DNA from: Enterovibrio calviensis DSM 14347
Lineage (GTDB): Bacteria; Pseudomonadota; Gammaproteobacteria; Enterobacterales; Vibrionaceae
Reading direction: 5' to 3'
Length of the DNA: 64,000 nt
Assembly (NCBI RefSeq): GCF_000621165.1
Contig: NZ_JHZA01000008.1
Coordinates: forward strand, 1 to 64,000
Shown here: piece after piece, positions 35,829-46,166 of the stretch
Numbering within the stretch: position 1 is the stretch's first letter
Layout: every line of letters begins with the position of its first letter
Position numbers and translations under genes: made by a program
The notes under the pieces: generated by a model
The model's database searches: none
The model's input: the letters and a program-made list of their open reading frames with translations, nothing else
Told to the model about the DNA's origin: nothing

Positions 35829-37073
35829 TTACTTCAGGATATTGATGGTTGGCACTTGTGGTTCAAGTTCTTCAACGCCCCAATCTAGGCCAATTGAAGG
35901 CATCAATTCGAGGAATGGGTCTGGGTCGAGCTGTTCCATATTGAACACGCCCTTGCCATTCCATGCACCTTTAAAGTAAAGCAATGCGGCAGTGATCGCC
36001 GGAACACCCGTGGTGTATGCGATCGCCTGATGCTCAACGTCTTTGTAAGCCACTTCGTGATCTGCATTGTTGTAGATGAACACGCTGCGCGCTTTGCCGT
36101 CTTTTGTGCCTTGCACCCACGTACCGATACACGTCTTACCGGTATAACCAGGGGCTAGTGACGTTGGATCTGGCAACAGCGCTTTCAGTACTTTCAGTGG
36201 CTCAACCACAGTACCGTCTTGCAAAGTGACGGCCTCTGGGCTCAATAGGCCGATATCGCGCATGCAGTTGAAGTAGTTTAGGTAAGCATCGCCAAAGCCC
36301 ATCCAAAACTCGATGCGTTTTGCTGGGATGAATTCTTTCATTGAACGCACTTCATCGTGCGCCATGGAGTAAACTTTGTGGCTGCCAACAAGCGGGAATT
36401 CAAATTCCATCATACGGGTATGACACGCCACTTGTTTCCACTCACCATTCTCCCAGTAGAAAGAATCGCCTTGGATTTCTAGCATGTTGGTTTCAGGGTC
36501 AAAGTTGGTCGCGAACTTCTTACCGTGGTCGCCCGCATTCACGTCCATCACATCAATGGTGTCGATCTCGTCAAACAGGTGCTTAACCGCATACGCAGCA
36601 AACACACTCACCACACCCGGATCAAAACCTGCACCCAAAATGCCTGTGATACCGGCTTGTTCAAACTTCTCACGGTAGCCCCACTGCCAATCGTAGGCTT
36701 GTGGCACTTGCTGGCCTTCAGAACACAGGTCAACGGCAACAGACGTATCAAGGTAAGAAACTTTTGCTTGGTAACACGCTTCCATGATTGTCATGTTCAC
36801 CCATGGAGGGCCAGCGTTGATCACCAAGTCAGGTTTCACGTCTTGGATGAGTGCAACCAGTGCGTCTACGTCGTCAGCATCAACAGCGCGTGATTCAAGC
36901 TTTAGGCTTGGATCTTTGAGGTTATTACGGCCTTTGATCGACGCGATGATCCCGTCACATTTCGCTACCGTGCGCGATGCGATAGTGATATCGCCCAATA
37001 CGTCATTGTTCTGTGCCGCCTTGTGCGCAATGACCCAACCAACACCACCAGCACCAATTTGTAAAATTGCCAT
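35829..37073 (-). CDS. Carboxynorspermidine synthase (dehydrogenase)
   Basis: A 414-residue enzyme of the saccharopine dehydrogenase family that reductively joins 1,3-diaminopropane and aspartate semialdehyde to carboxynorspermidine. The NADP-binding motif [17 protein letters not shown] is at the N-terminus; [14 protein letters not shown] and [18 protein letters not shown] are conserved in this subgroup. It lies between the fused aminotransferase-decarboxylase and nspC, the order known from Vibrio. Confidence 0.94.
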   Translation of the reverse strand: MAILQIGAGGVGWVIAHKAAQNNDVLGDITIASRTVAKCDGIIASIKGRNNLKDPSLKLESRAVDADDVDALVALIQDVKPDLVINAGPPWVNMTIMEACYQAKVSYLDTSVAVDLCSEGQQVPQAYDWQWGYREKFEQAGITGILGAGFDPGVVSVFAAYAVKHLFDEIDTIDVMDVNAGDHGKKFATNFDPETNMLEIQGDSFYWENGEWKQVACHTRMMEFEFPLVGSHKVYSMAHDEVRSMKEFIPAKRIEFWMGFGDAYLNYFNCMRDIGLLSPEAVTLQDGTVVEPLKVLKALLPDPTSLAPGYTGKTCIGTWVQGTKDGKARSVFIYNNADHEVAYKDVEHQAIAYTTGVPAITAALLYFKGAWNGKGVFNMEQLDPDPFLELMPSIGLDWGVEELEPQVPTINILK

Positions 37074-37162
37074 GTTCTTAATTCCTTATAAGACACTAAG
37101 TCTTTAAAACAGTGCGATGCCTTTGCCAATCAGCAATGTAGCAAAGACATCAAACTCAATAT

Positions 37163-40066
37163 TTAACCCTGAACTTGCTTAACTGCGTCGTCAGCAAGGC
37201 TCTCTAATTCATTCAACAAGCTATCGAAGTCGCTGAGTTTCAAACATGGATTGAGGAGCGTGAACTTGAGTGCCACGTTTCCATCCACCACGGTTTCGCC
37301 CACGACGGCGCGCCCTTTAACCAGAGCGTCTAATCGGATTTGCTTGTTGAGGTAATCAAGGTCGAGACCTTGATTCACGCCCACATATCTAAACAGAACC
37401 GTCGATAAACACGGTGCTGCCAGCAGTTCAAACTGAGATCGGTTGTTGACCATGTCAGCAACGAGCTGCGTTTGGTTCAGTAAGTGATCAACCATAGAAC
37501 CGAGCGCTTGCGGCCCAACGTTCTGCAGCGTCATCCACAGCTTGAGCGCATCAAAACGGCGTGTTGTTGCGATAGATTTATCGACCAAGTTCGGAAGCAC
37601 ATCTTCTTCACGGTTGAGGTAGTCAGCGTGGTGGCGAATATACCCAAAGTGGTTTTTGTCTTTGAGGATCACCGCTCCGCAGCTGATTGGCTGGAAGAAC
37701 ATTTTGTGGAAATCGATGGTCAACGAATCAGCACGCTCAATGCCTTCCAAACGGGCATGGTGACGGCTTAGCATTAACGCACCGCCATAGGCCGCATCAA
37801 CGTGCATCCATAGGCCATGTTTTTCGGCCAACATGGCAACGTCGTCCAGATCGTCGATGGCGCCGTGATCAGTCGTACCCGCCGTGCCTGTAATGGCAAA
37901 AGGAATCAATCCTTCGGCTTTCAACGCTGCCAAGGTCGCATCGGCAGATTCGATGTCCATGGTGCCGTCGCTGTAGGTATCAACACAGATCACCGCATGC
38001 TCACCCAACCCCAACAAGGATGCGGATTTTTGCATGGTGAAATGCGAGTTCTTCGAGCTAATGAGACGCAGCTTGTCCGCGTAATCTGGCAAGCCGTCTT
38101 TTTGAACATCAGTCCCTGAGATCTTTTCGATCGCGTTGTCACGCGCCATCAACAGACCCATCAAGTTACTTTGTGTACCGCCACTGGTGAATACGCCATC
38201 GGCTTGGTCATCAAAACCAAAGCGCTGACATAACCAATCCGTCACTTCTTGCTCAACGAAGGTTGCCGCACTGGCTTGATCCCATGAATCCATAGACTGG
38301 TTCAGCGCCGTAATGAAGGCTTCTGCCGCAATAGCGGGGATCAGCGGTGGTGTGTGCAGGTGGGCAATACAATGAGGATGCTGAACGATGATTGAATTCT
38401 TAGCGATCAAATCGCTGGTTTCTTCAATCACGTCATCCAATGACTGAGGCGTTTCACCCAAGTTGGCATGGCGAATTTGAGAGGCCAACACAGTAGGATC
38501 AATGCCGCTGTATGGCGATTCAGTGTTTTCGAAGATCTTCTTCAGCGCTTGTGTGGTTGCGTTCATTGCTGCTTCAAAACTGTCCGCGCCATCTTTACCC
38601 GTATGGACAAAGTGATCACGCCAGTTCTGTTGCAAGGTATCCGCAGGCTGCACAGCTTGCGTTGGCTCAACCAAAGATTCAATCGCGTCTTGCAATGCCT
38701 TTAGCGCAAAGTCGATTTGCTCAAACGTAATGATGATCGGCGGCAAGAAACGCAGCACTGAACCTTCACGCCCACCTTTTTCGATGATCAAACCGCGCTC
38801 TAGTGCTGCGCGTTGAATCGCGATGGTCAACTCAGGCGCAGAAAGCGGTTCACCGAACTTGTTCTTGCCCCCTTCAGGGTCGCAAATCTCAACGCCCAAC
38901 ATGAGGCCTTTGCCACGCACTTCAGCGATGCAGCTGGTTGTGAGTGCCATCTTTTCAAGGCCACGACGAAGATAGTCGCCGGTGATTTTTGCTTTGTTGG
39001 CAAGGTTGTCACGACGAATGATTTCCATCGTTTTCGCACCCGACACCATAGCAAGCTGGTTACCACGGAATGTGCCGGTGTGCTCGCCTGGCAACCAAGT
39101 ATCAATTTCTTTATCAAACACCAGCAATGACATTGGCAGGCCGCCGCCTACCGCTTTTGACAGGCACAGGATATCGGGTATGACGCCAGATTCTTCGAAC
39201 GCAAAATGCTCGCCTGTTTTACCAATGCCACATTGAATCTCATCGAAGATCAGCAAAATGCCGTTTTCTTCGGTAATACGACGCAACTCTTGTAACCAAA
39301 ACGCAGGGGCTGGAATAACACCGCCTTCCCCTTGTACTGGCTCAACAATAATCGCCGCTGGCTTTTGAACACCGCTCTCATCGTCTGCCAGCATGCGCTC
39401 AATATAGCGAAGCCCTTGACGCGCACCTTGCTCACCTTGCAGACCAAACGGGCATCGCAAATCATACGGAAACGGTAAAAAGTGCACATCCGCCATCAGG
39501 CCTTGGCGGCGCGATTTCGTGCCTAGATTCCCCATTAGCGCCATGGTGCCGTTGGTCATACCGTGATAAGCGCCGTGGAAGGCCGCAATGGTATTTCGAC
39601 CCGTGGTTTGTTTTGCCAATTTGATCGCCGCTTCAACGGCATCAGCCCCCGAAGGGCCACAAAATTGCACCTTGGTATTTTCGGAGAAATCTTGCGGGAG
39701 GAAGGCCATCAATTCACGAATGAAATGGTCTTTAGCAGGAGTCGTGATATCGAGTGTTTGATACGGAATGCCCGCATTCAATTGTTCAATCACTGCTTGA
39801 TTAATTTCTGGGTGGTTATAACCGAGGGTTAATGTTCCCGCGCCAGCAAGGCAATCAAGATAGGTTTGACCACGACTGTCTTCCACCATTGCACCAGATG
39901 CTTTCGCAATGGCAAGGGGTAATCGACGAGGATAAGAACGAACCTCGGATTCGTAGTGCTCTTGACTCAGCAACAGCTCGTCAGGCGTAAGATCGTGCAG
40001 CCCACTCAAAATAGGGACGTTTGGCGCGTTATTTGTTTCTTGGATATTGTTGGTAAAGCTAATCAT
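37163..40066 (-). CDS. Fused diaminobutyrate aminotransferase and decarboxylase
   Basis: A 967-residue two-enzyme fusion. The N-terminal part (about 1-455) is a class III aminotransferase that makes L-2,4-diaminobutyrate, with the PLP lysine in DILCLSKAVGGGLP. The C-terminal part (about 500-967) is a group II PLP decarboxylase that makes 1,3-diaminopropane, with the PLP lysine in TIDFHKMFFQPIS and HVDAAYGGALM. Together they supply the diamine for norspermidine. The ATG at 40066 begins at MISFTNN, the usual N-terminus; an 80-residue open extension upstream is not protein-like. The same fusion is known in vibrios. It is the first gene of the operon. Confidence 0.94.
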   Translation of the reverse strand: MISFTNNIQETNNAPNVPILSGLHDLTPDELLLSQEHYESEVRSYPRRLPLAIAKASGAMVEDSRGQTYLDCLAGAGTLTLGYNHPEINQAVIEQLNAGIPYQTLDITTPAKDHFIRELMAFLPQDFSENTKVQFCGPSGADAVEAAIKLAKQTTGRNTIAAFHGAYHGMTNGTMALMGNLGTKSRRQGLMADVHFLPFPYDLRCPFGLQGEQGARQGLRYIERMLADDESGVQKPAAIIVEPVQGEGGVIPAPAFWLQELRRITEENGILLIFDEIQCGIGKTGEHFAFEESGVIPDILCLSKAVGGGLPMSLLVFDKEIDTWLPGEHTGTFRGNQLAMVSGAKTMEIIRRDNLANKAKITGDYLRRGLEKMALTTSCIAEVRGKGLMLGVEICDPEGGKNKFGEPLSAPELTIAIQRAALERGLIIEKGGREGSVLRFLPPIIITFEQIDFALKALQDAIESLVEPTQAVQPADTLQQNWRDHFVHTGKDGADSFEAAMNATTQALKKIFENTESPYSGIDPTVLASQIRHANLGETPQSLDDVIEETSDLIAKNSIIVQHPHCIAHLHTPPLIPAIAAEAFITALNQSMDSWDQASAATFVEQEVTDWLCQRFGFDDQADGVFTSGGTQSNLMGLLMARDNAIEKISGTDVQKDGLPDYADKLRLISSKNSHFTMQKSASLLGLGEHAVICVDTYSDGTMDIESADATLAALKAEGLIPFAITGTAGTTDHGAIDDLDDVAMLAEKHGLWMHVDAAYGGALMLSRHHARLEGIERADSLTIDFHKMFFQPISCGAVILKDKNHFGYIRHHADYLNREEDVLPNLVDKSIATTRRFDALKLWMTLQNVGPQALGSMVDHLLNQTQLVADMVNNRSQFELLAAPCLSTVLFRYVGVNQGLDLDYLNKQIRLDALVKGRAVVGETVVDGNVALKFTLLNPCLKLSDFDSLLNELESLADDAVKQVQG

Positions 40067-41164
40067 TGTTGTTGATCTTCCATGTTCCACTTCCAACATT
40101 CTTCTCGAATGACAATCATGATTTCCAAGCACGGCGGAGTGCTCAAAAGCGCAGCAATTGTCAGAATGTGGATAGCGCACACCCCCGAGTTCATCGGGAA
40201 ATACCCGTGACGCAGCATCATGCATAGTCATCGGAAACCAAAGTGTGTATTGAAACGCGGTTCTAGAACGCAAAGCGGCACGATCTGAATCGTGAAAAAA
40301 GCTCAAGCGTTAGGAGTGCGCCTCAATGGAACGGAATGTTCAAGGCTCAGTAATAATACTGCAGTTGGGTAAGACGAAGCTGAAATGTGTGTATGACTTA
40401 ATCACAGTTGGGTTCCTCAATATGCCCCAGACCTTCTGGATTGCATTATCAATGCCCTTCTACTGGAGAGTTGACCCCAGTACCTACGTTGCGACAACAA
40501 GACTCAAAAAGCGTTGCCACGTGTGTCTCGAAAAGCGCGATGTTCGAGATTGTTGCGAAAAATAACAAAGCTACTTTTTGAACACAAGTGAATTTTGTCA
40601 CTGAGTGGAAAAAAATTTACACATAAAAGCAACAAGGTGCACTTTAGCGTGCCGTTTTCTTTATGAGAAGCGCGGGTTATGACCCGCTCTAAGCAACCCA
40701 GTGATACGTCTCCAATTCCGGGTTCATCAAAGCGAGAACACAACCGGGAACAAGTGTTTTGGGAAAAAGTGCGTTGGATAAATGCGTTGGATAAATGCGC
40801 TGGATAAATGCGCTGGAAAGGCAGCCTAACATTTTAGGGAAACAGGAAGCCAAAGACGGGATCAGACTCTAAGGATTAAGCGTCACAATGAAACGCAGAA
40901 AGCGGCGATAAATAGTAATTTCCGCTGTAAAAGTTAATACTTTCATGCCTGTTTAAGCGCCAACCCCCAACATATCATACAACCTGATTTTTATGAGTTC
41001 CGTCATAGTGACGAACTCGATAATCGGGCCATGAGAATACGTAAGTTGTGCTCTTTGGATTAAAGATCCTCCATCCAACACTTAACCAGTCTAGAACACA
41101 TCAATATGAAATCTCTCTCGAGGGATTTACTCATGGGCCGCACTCAACACATCATGGATAGACT
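40067..41164. other. Long gap upstream of the norspermidine operon
   Basis: This 1.1-kb region between divergent genes is mostly unexplained. It holds the operon promoter on the left, a perfect hairpin GCGGGT/ACCCGC at about 40,672-40,687 without a T-run, and the 13-bp tandem repeat at 40,768-40,819. Short open frames (for example 40,326-40,565) do not look like proteins. The right third is AT-rich and leads into the MATE gene. Confidence 0.55.
40768..40819. repeat. 13-bp tandem repeat, four copies
   Basis: Four head-to-tail copies of AATGCGYTGGATA (the first begins AGTG and the last ends GGAAA) lie in the gap between the norspermidine operon and the MATE gene. Copies differ only at a few bases. 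Confidence 0.92.
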
Positions 41165-42532
41165 ATGACCGACAAGACGTTAGACGAGTCAAAAAATACT
41201 GAAGCTGTCAGTATGGGGCTAATAAAAATCACATGGCCTATCTTTTTAGAAGTGCTATTAACATATTTAATAAACTTCACTGACATACTGTTTTTGAATA
41301 AAATATCCGAGCAGTCTGCCGCAGCAATTGGCACGCTGATGCCAGTCGTCGTCATTCCTATTGTTATATTGCACTCACTATCCATAGGCACCACAGGTGT
41401 TTTGGGGAGAATGCTAGGCGCAAAAATACACGAAAAGTTAGAGAAGAATTATTTGTACACGGTCATCTTCAACTTTTTAATTGGCTTGACCGTCATGGTC
41501 GCGTATTTATTACTCCACAATGAAATAGGAACAATGATGGGGTTAAGTAGCGAGATGAATGATCTAACATCCGCTTACTTGCTTATCTTCACGCCAGCAC
41601 TATTGATCAAGTCTATTCAAATTGGATATGGCAGCATTTTGAATGTTAATGGCTGGACAAAGCTAAACATGCAATCAACGCTCGTTGCCAATGCTGTGAA
41701 TATCATATTAAACACGCTCTTTCTCTTTGGAGGATTTGATATAGGCTTTAATGGTGTCGAATGCGTCGCACTCGCCTCTGCCCTTTCCTATTTTACGGGG
41801 CTAGCTATTGTCATATATTTCGTACACGTAAAGAAAAATATCAAATTCGACTTCTCTGGTAGCATCAACGATTTCAAAACTTATATGGCACAAGTGTTAA
41901 AAATTGGTGTCCCTGCCACAATGGAACCGATGTCATATGAGCTTAATAGATTCTTTATCACAATCACCGTCATTTCACTTGGTGCATTGGCAATCTCAAC
42001 GAGAATTTACACGCTGAACCTGATTTTGATACCAATCATTTTCTCCCAATCCATTGGCGTAGGAAACCGGATCATCATCTCTCATCTTTTGGGTGCTGGT
42101 GACCATCAAAAGATCAAAAAACAGATCAATCAAAGCATTACTCTCAGCGTCGCTGGCAGCACCTTAATGCTATTTGTCATCTGGATGTTATCCGATTACG
42201 CATTTCTCATCTTCACCCAAGATGCGGAAATCCTCGCTTTGGGTGCGACGTTGTTAGCGATTGACATACTTCGCCACCCAGCAGGCGCGATAAACATGGT
42301 GGTCGTTAACAGCCTCGTGGTTTCTGGTGATGCTAAGTACCCTGTCGGTCTATCGATTACTAGTATGTGGTTACTCTGTTTACCTATGGTTTATTTCTTT
42401 GCCATCGAGCTTGATTATGGCTTGATCGGCGTTTGGTTAGCGTTGCTCGTGGACGAATATATTCGATGTGCAATATGCTTAACACGTTGGCGTAACGGTC
42501 ACTGGAAGAAACAACCCCAAGTATTCGCCTAA
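41165..42532 (+). CDS. MATE-family efflux transporter
   Basis: A 455-residue, 12-helix multidrug and toxin extrusion protein that exports cationic compounds with sodium or proton gradients. Family features include the N-terminal ITWPIFLEVLLTYLINFTDILFLNKIS, LGRMLGAKIHEKLEKN and, in the second half, KIGVPATMEPMSYELNRFF. The ribosome-binding site is weak. Its base composition is visibly AT-richer than the genes on either side, with many ATA and TTA codons, suggesting recent transfer. It is convergent with the two-HTH protein gene (20-bp gap), and that pair lies next to a tRNA cluster. Confidence 0.88.
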   Translation: MTDKTLDESKNTEAVSMGLIKITWPIFLEVLLTYLINFTDILFLNKISEQSAAAIGTLMPVVVIPIVILHSLSIGTTGVLGRMLGAKIHEKLEKNYLYTVIFNFLIGLTVMVAYLLLHNEIGTMMGLSSEMNDLTSAYLLIFTPALLIKSIQIGYGSILNVNGWTKLNMQSTLVANAVNIILNTLFLFGGFDIGFNGVECVALASALSYFTGLAIVIYFVHVKKNIKFDFSGSINDFKTYMAQVLKIGVPATMEPMSYELNRFFITITVISLGALAISTRIYTLNLILIPIIFSQSIGVGNRIIISHLLGAGDHQKIKKQINQSITLSVAGSTLMLFVIWMLSDYAFLIFTQDAEILALGATLLAIDILRHPAGAINMVVVNSLVVSGDAKYPVGLSITSMWLLCLPMVYFFAIELDYGLIGVWLALLVDEYIRCAICLTRWRNGHWKKQPQVFA

Positions 42533-42551
42533 TCAGCCTAAACCGCGGCTG

Positions 42552-43493
42552 TTACTGTCCAAGCTGTGAAGAAGCGCCCCTGGACTGATGAGCTGCCAAC
42601 TCTTTATCAAGCTGTATCTCTATTAACTCTTGAGATACAGCATTGAACATCTGGGATAGTGATGCCTTCTGAGCGTCATTAGCCCCACGTATAATCGGTG
42701 ACAAAATAGAGAGTCGATGATGTCTACGCCTGTTGAATATTGAGAAATCTGACGTTCCCGTTTCAGACCAACGATTGTCTAATTGTAAAGCAGCATGGGA
42801 ACGGGCAAAAAAGGTGAATGGTATTCGAGGATGGTTACACGGTTTTTCATACTGTCGATATGTCTTATCAGATATACCGAGAAACTCAGCCAGTTTTTCT
42901 TGAGAAAGCCCCAAGTGGTCACGAATTAGCATCATGTTCTTTGCCACTTTAACGTAGTAGTTAAGTTCGATATCCAGAAGTACATCGCTTAAATCGGGCA
43001 CTAATTCAGAACTAGCTGCCGGTGTGATTGCGCTCTTAGTGATCTCTTGGCTGAGCAGACACAGGGAATTGAAGGTGGCATCGCTAGCATGTGAAACCGT
43101 GCAATAAAACGGAGCCATTTCCCAACACGACGAGGATATATTTAGATACGGCGAATATTCAGTATCAAACAGCAGAAGATTGTTTGGTGATCCTGTCACA
43201 ATTGACCATCGGGCCACCGAGTGCATTTTTGCAACGTCAGCCCCTTTCTCATACTTCCGGTATTGGGCTATCGACACGCCAAAAGCATCTGCCATTGATT
43301 GTTGTCTAGCCCCCGTAATGCGCCGATATCGAACTAAATTTTTCCCAATTTGTTGTGCGACACCCGCATTATCAAAATGCAAATTTAGGGGTGTCGCCAA
43401 GTTATTGATCTTTTCAAAGCAAAAATAGTCCAACTTAAAACCTTTATCAGTGCAATTTTGTGCATCGGGTAGATTATTGGTTTCCGGAGTCAC
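42552..43493 (-). CDS. Protein with two XRE-type helix-turn-helix domains
   Basis: A 313-residue putative regulator. HTH 1 is at about residues 46-100 (GKNLVRYRRITGARQQSMADAF then GVSIAQYRKYEKGADV) and HTH 2 at about 185-235 (LIRDHLGLSQEKLAEFLGIS then DKTYRQYEKP). Both share the YRxYEK ending, so they look like a duplicated XRE domain; a serine-rich segment separates them. The last 75 residues, with FSIFNRRRHHRLSIL and a charged, helix-prone tail, are not recognised. No known family was identified for the whole. It is convergent with the MATE gene and lies directly before the tRNA cluster. Function unknown. Confidence 0.78.
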   Translation of the reverse strand: MTPETNNLPDAQNCTDKGFKLDYFCFEKINNLATPLNLHFDNAGVAQQIGKNLVRYRRITGARQQSMADAFGVSIAQYRKYEKGADVAKMHSVARWSIVTGSPNNLLLFDTEYSPYLNISSSCWEMAPFYCTVSHASDATFNSLCLLSQEITKSAITPAASSELVPDLSDVLLDIELNYYVKVAKNMMLIRDHLGLSQEKLAEFLGISDKTYRQYEKPCNHPRIPFTFFARSHAALQLDNRWSETGTSDFSIFNRRRHHRLSILSPIIRGANDAQKASLSQMFNAVSQELIEIQLDKELAAHQSRGASSQLGQ

Positions 43494-43640
43494 TAATCCA
43501 GTGCCAATCAGCTACTTTTGGTTAAGTTGCGACCTGTGCTTTACATTTTGCTTTAATAATCAAACAGAAACGCCTGATCCCGACCCTACTATATCCAGCG
43601 ATATCGCCAATTAAAAACGGAAGGAGCAGAATATACAGAC

Positions 43641-43670
43641 GAAAAAAAAGCCCACCTTTCGGTGAGCTTT
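43641..43670 (-). terminator. Intrinsic terminator of the second tRNA operon
   Basis: Leftward, AGCTCACC and GGTGGGCT pair (one G-U) around GAAA, then eight T. It lies 10 bp beyond tRNA-Leu. Confidence 0.9.
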
Positions 43671-43678
43671 CTTAGTAA

Positions 43679-43765
43679 TGGTGCCCCGGGCCGGACTTGA
43701 ACCGGCACAACGCGAACGTCGAGGGATTTTAAATCCCTTGTGTCTACCAATTCCACCACCAGGGC
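43679..43765 (-). tRNA. tRNA-Leu (UAA)
   Basis: An 87-nt class II tRNA with a long variable arm; anticodon UAA in loop TTTAAAA, acceptor GCCCTGG/CCGGGGC, encoded CCA. It is the last gene of the operon. Confidence 0.93.
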
Positions 43766-43848
43766 ACGCAATTCTGGATTGCGATGATAGGCACCATCGT
43801 CGTATGTATTTCTACATACTTACTTTCGACGAATCGAAAGTCAAAATT

Positions 43849-43924
43849 TGGAGCGACACATCGGGTTCGAACCGATGACCTCAACCTTGGCAAGGTTGCG
43901 CTCTACCAGCTGAGCTAGTGTCGC
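43849..43924 (-). tRNA. tRNA-Gly (GCC), copy A
   Basis: A 76-nt tRNA with anticodon GCC and T-stem ATCGG/CCGAT, identical by eye to the genes at 44,100 and 19. It is part of the 251-bp tandem duplication. Confidence 0.95.
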
Positions 43925-43957
43925 AGTATCAACCGTTTTTCAACGCTTGATAAAATG

Positions 43958-44034
<77 letters not shown>

Positions 44035-44099
44035 TCCGATTAACCGTTCAAAGTACGGCGTAGACTTTTTTGCTACCGACCAAGTCGTTAACAAGAACT

Positions 44100-44175
44100 T
44101 GGAGCGACACATCGGGTTCGAACCGATGACCTCAACCTTGGCAAGGTTGCGCTCTACCAGCTGAGCTAGTGTCGC
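44100..44175 (-). tRNA. tRNA-Gly (GCC), copy B
   Basis: Same 76-nt sequence as copy A, 251 bp away, in the second repeat unit. Confidence 0.95.
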
Positions 44176-44208
44176 AGTATCAACCGTTTTTCAACGCTTG
44201 ATAAAATG

Positions 44209-44285
<77 letters not shown>

Positions 44286-44351
44286 TCCGATTGACCGTTC
44301 AAAGTACGGCGTAGACTTTATTTGTTACCGACCAAGTCGTTAACAAGAACT

Positions 44352-44427
44352 TGGAGCGACACACGAGGTTCGAACTCGTGACCTCAACCTTGGCAAGGTT
44401 GCGCTCTACCAGCTGAGCTAGTGTCGC
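44352..44427 (-). tRNA. tRNA-Gly (GCC), copy C with a different T-arm
   Basis: A 76-nt tRNA with the same acceptor, D and anticodon arms as copies A and B, but its T-stem is ACGAG/CTCGT instead of ATCGG/CCGAT. Both strands of the stem changed together, so pairing is kept. Confidence 0.94.
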
Positions 44428-44430
44428 AAA

Positions 44431-44504
44431 TGGAGGCGCGTCCCGGAGTCGAACCGAGGTACACGGATTTGCAATCCGCTGCATAGCCACTCTGCCAACG
44501 CGCC
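44431..44504 (-). tRNA. tRNA-Cys (GCA)
   Basis: A 74-nt tRNA-Cys, first gene of the operon and apparently identical to the one at 99-172. Copy C of tRNA-Gly follows after 3 bp. Confidence 0.95.
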
Positions 44505-44571
44505 TTTGTTTCCCAACCCCTAGGGGTTCATACTCACTGGGGAAATTGCCTTCCTCGTTGGTATGTGCCGC

Positions 44572-44599
44572 ATTCTACCTAACTTTATGAGGCTGTCAC
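44572..44599 (-). promoter_or_regulatory. Sigma-70 promoter of the second tRNA operon
   Basis: On the minus strand GTGACA and TAGAAT are 16 bp apart, followed by a GC-rich start region (GCGGCAC) typical of stringently controlled stable-RNA promoters. tRNA-Cys begins about 65 bp downstream. Confidence 0.75.
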
Positions 44600-44742
44600 G
44601 CATTAATTTAGGGGTTTTAGTTCGTTTGCTTTCTTATTGAGCAAATATGATAAATATCAGCCACATTGATCAAATTTTTAGCAAAAATATCTGGAAATTT
44701 TTGTCACAGCCCTTATAGGACGTGGTCTAGTTGTTCCAGACA

Positions 44743-44774
44743 CAAAAAAGCCAGCAAGGTTTTGCTGGCTTTTC
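44743..44774 (-). terminator. Intrinsic terminator after fabV
   Basis: AGCCAGCAA and TTGCTGGCT form a 9-bp stem with loop AACC on the minus strand, followed by a T-run, 31 bp past the fabV stop. Confidence 0.92.
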
Positions 44775-44804
44775 AATAACAAGCTAACGGCTTACCCGTT
44801 GCTG

Positions 44805-46007
44805 TTAGATAGCTTGAACGTCAAAATCAATCTCGGTGTTAACGTCTGCGTCGTAATCGACACCGTCAATACCGAAACCAAACAGCTTCAAGAACTCTTC
44901 TTTGTACTCAACGTAGTCAGTTAGCTCTTTCAGGTTGTCTGTGGTGATTTGAGGCCATAGTTCACGACAGTACTGTTGAATGTCGTCACGCAGTTCCCAA
45001 TCGTCCAAACGTAGGCGGTTTTTGTCGTCCACTTCCGCAGCCGAGCCATCAGCTTTGTATAGGCGCTGGCTGAACATGCGGTAAATCTGCTCCATACAGC
45101 CTTCGTGTACGCCTTGTTCACGCATTTTCTTGAATACCATGGCGATGTACAGAGGCATAACTGGAATCGCAGAAGATGCTTGTGTCACCACACTCTTCAG
45201 TACGGCAACATTCGCTGTGCCACCTGTTGCTGCCAGCTTGTCGTTCAATGCAGACGCTGCACGGTCCAGATCCATCTTGGCACGGCCTAGTGCGCCATCC
45301 CAGTAGATTGGCCACGTCAGTTCAGTACCGATGTAGCTGTATGCCACGGTTTTACAACCATCAGCCAATACGCCAGCATCTGACAGGGCTTGCATCCACA
45401 ATTCCCAATCTTCGCCGCCCATCACGGTGATGGTGTCTTTTATTTCTTCGTCAGTCGCAGGCTCAACACTTGCAGAGATGATTTCATCTTTGTTGGTGTC
45501 AACCGCTGTTGAGGTGTACACCTCGCCGATTGGCTTGAGCGATGAACGCACCACTTCGCCAGTTTTTGGCAACTTACGCACTGGAGATGCTAGCGAGTAA
45601 ACCACCATATCGATCTGACCAAGGTCTTCTTTGATCAGCGCGATGGTTTTCTTTTTCGCTTCGTCAGAGAACGCATCGCCATTCAAGCTTTTTGAATAGA
45701 GGCCTTCTTCTTTCGCTAATTTGTCGAATGCGGCAGTGTTGTACCAACCTGCTGTGCCTGGCTTTCTCTCTGTGCCCGGCTTTTCGAAAAACACACCGAT
45801 GGTCGCTGCACCACCGCCAAACGCGGCTGCAATGCGCGATGACAGGCCATAGCCACTTGATGAACCGACTACGAGCACACGTTTTGGTGCATTTGCAATT
45901 GGGCCTTGAGCCTTGGTGTATTCGATTTGCTCTTTTACGTTGGCCTCACATCCTACTGGATGAGTGGTCGTACAGATAAATCCGCGAATTTTCGGTTTGA
46001 TGATCAT
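44805..46007 (-). CDS. fabV: Enoyl-ACP reductase FabV
   Basis: A 400-residue NADH-dependent enoyl-ACP reductase, last step of each fatty-acid elongation cycle; FabV proteins resist triclosan. The N-terminus [20 protein letters not shown], the NAD-binding [21 protein letters not shown] and the catalytic Y-x8-K motif ([10 protein letters not shown]) are all present, and the length is exactly that of known FabV. The ATG at 46007 has AAAGGAAC upstream. It lies downstream of fadE on the same strand but a terminator intervenes. Confidence 0.97.
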   Translation of the reverse strand: MIIKPKIRGFICTTTHPVGCEANVKEQIEYTKAQGPIANAPKRVLVVGSSSGYGLSSRIAAAFGGGAATIGVFFEKPGTERKPGTAGWYNTAAFDKLAKEEGLYSKSLNGDAFSDEAKKKTIALIKEDLGQIDMVVYSLASPVRKLPKTGEVVRSSLKPIGEVYTSTAVDTNKDEIISASVEPATDEEIKDTITVMGGEDWELWMQALSDAGVLADGCKTVAYSYIGTELTWPIYWDGALGRAKMDLDRAASALNDKLAATGGTANVAVLKSVVTQASSAIPVMPLYIAMVFKKMREQGVHEGCMEQIYRMFSQRLYKADGSAAEVDDKNRLRLDDWELRDDIQQYCRELWPQITTDNLKELTDYVEYKEEFLKLFGFGIDGVDYDADVNTEIDFDVQAI

Positions 46008-46116
46008 ATTTAATGTTCCTTTCAAAGTTGGGCTTAGGATAAATACTTCATCTTGTTTTCGCACTCGTTTTTGTCGCAAAAGGCGAGTTTCGGTCAGTGG
46101 TTGGAGGTGTTAGCGT

Positions 46117-46146
46117 TAAAAAACGCCGCAATTGCGGCGTTTTTGT
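46117..46146. terminator. Intrinsic terminator after fadE
   Basis: A 20-base perfect palindrome, AACGCCGCAA and TTGCGGCGTT (46,122-46,141), is flanked by A and T runs on both sides and can act in either direction. It lies 20 bp past the fadE stop. Confidence 0.88.
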
Positions 46147-46166
46147 TGGTGAGGTCGCGCGGTAAA

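Noticed and set aside
40326-40565. Small open frame upstream of the norspermidine operon
   Set aside because: No ribosome-binding site, unusual composition, and no similarity that I recognise.
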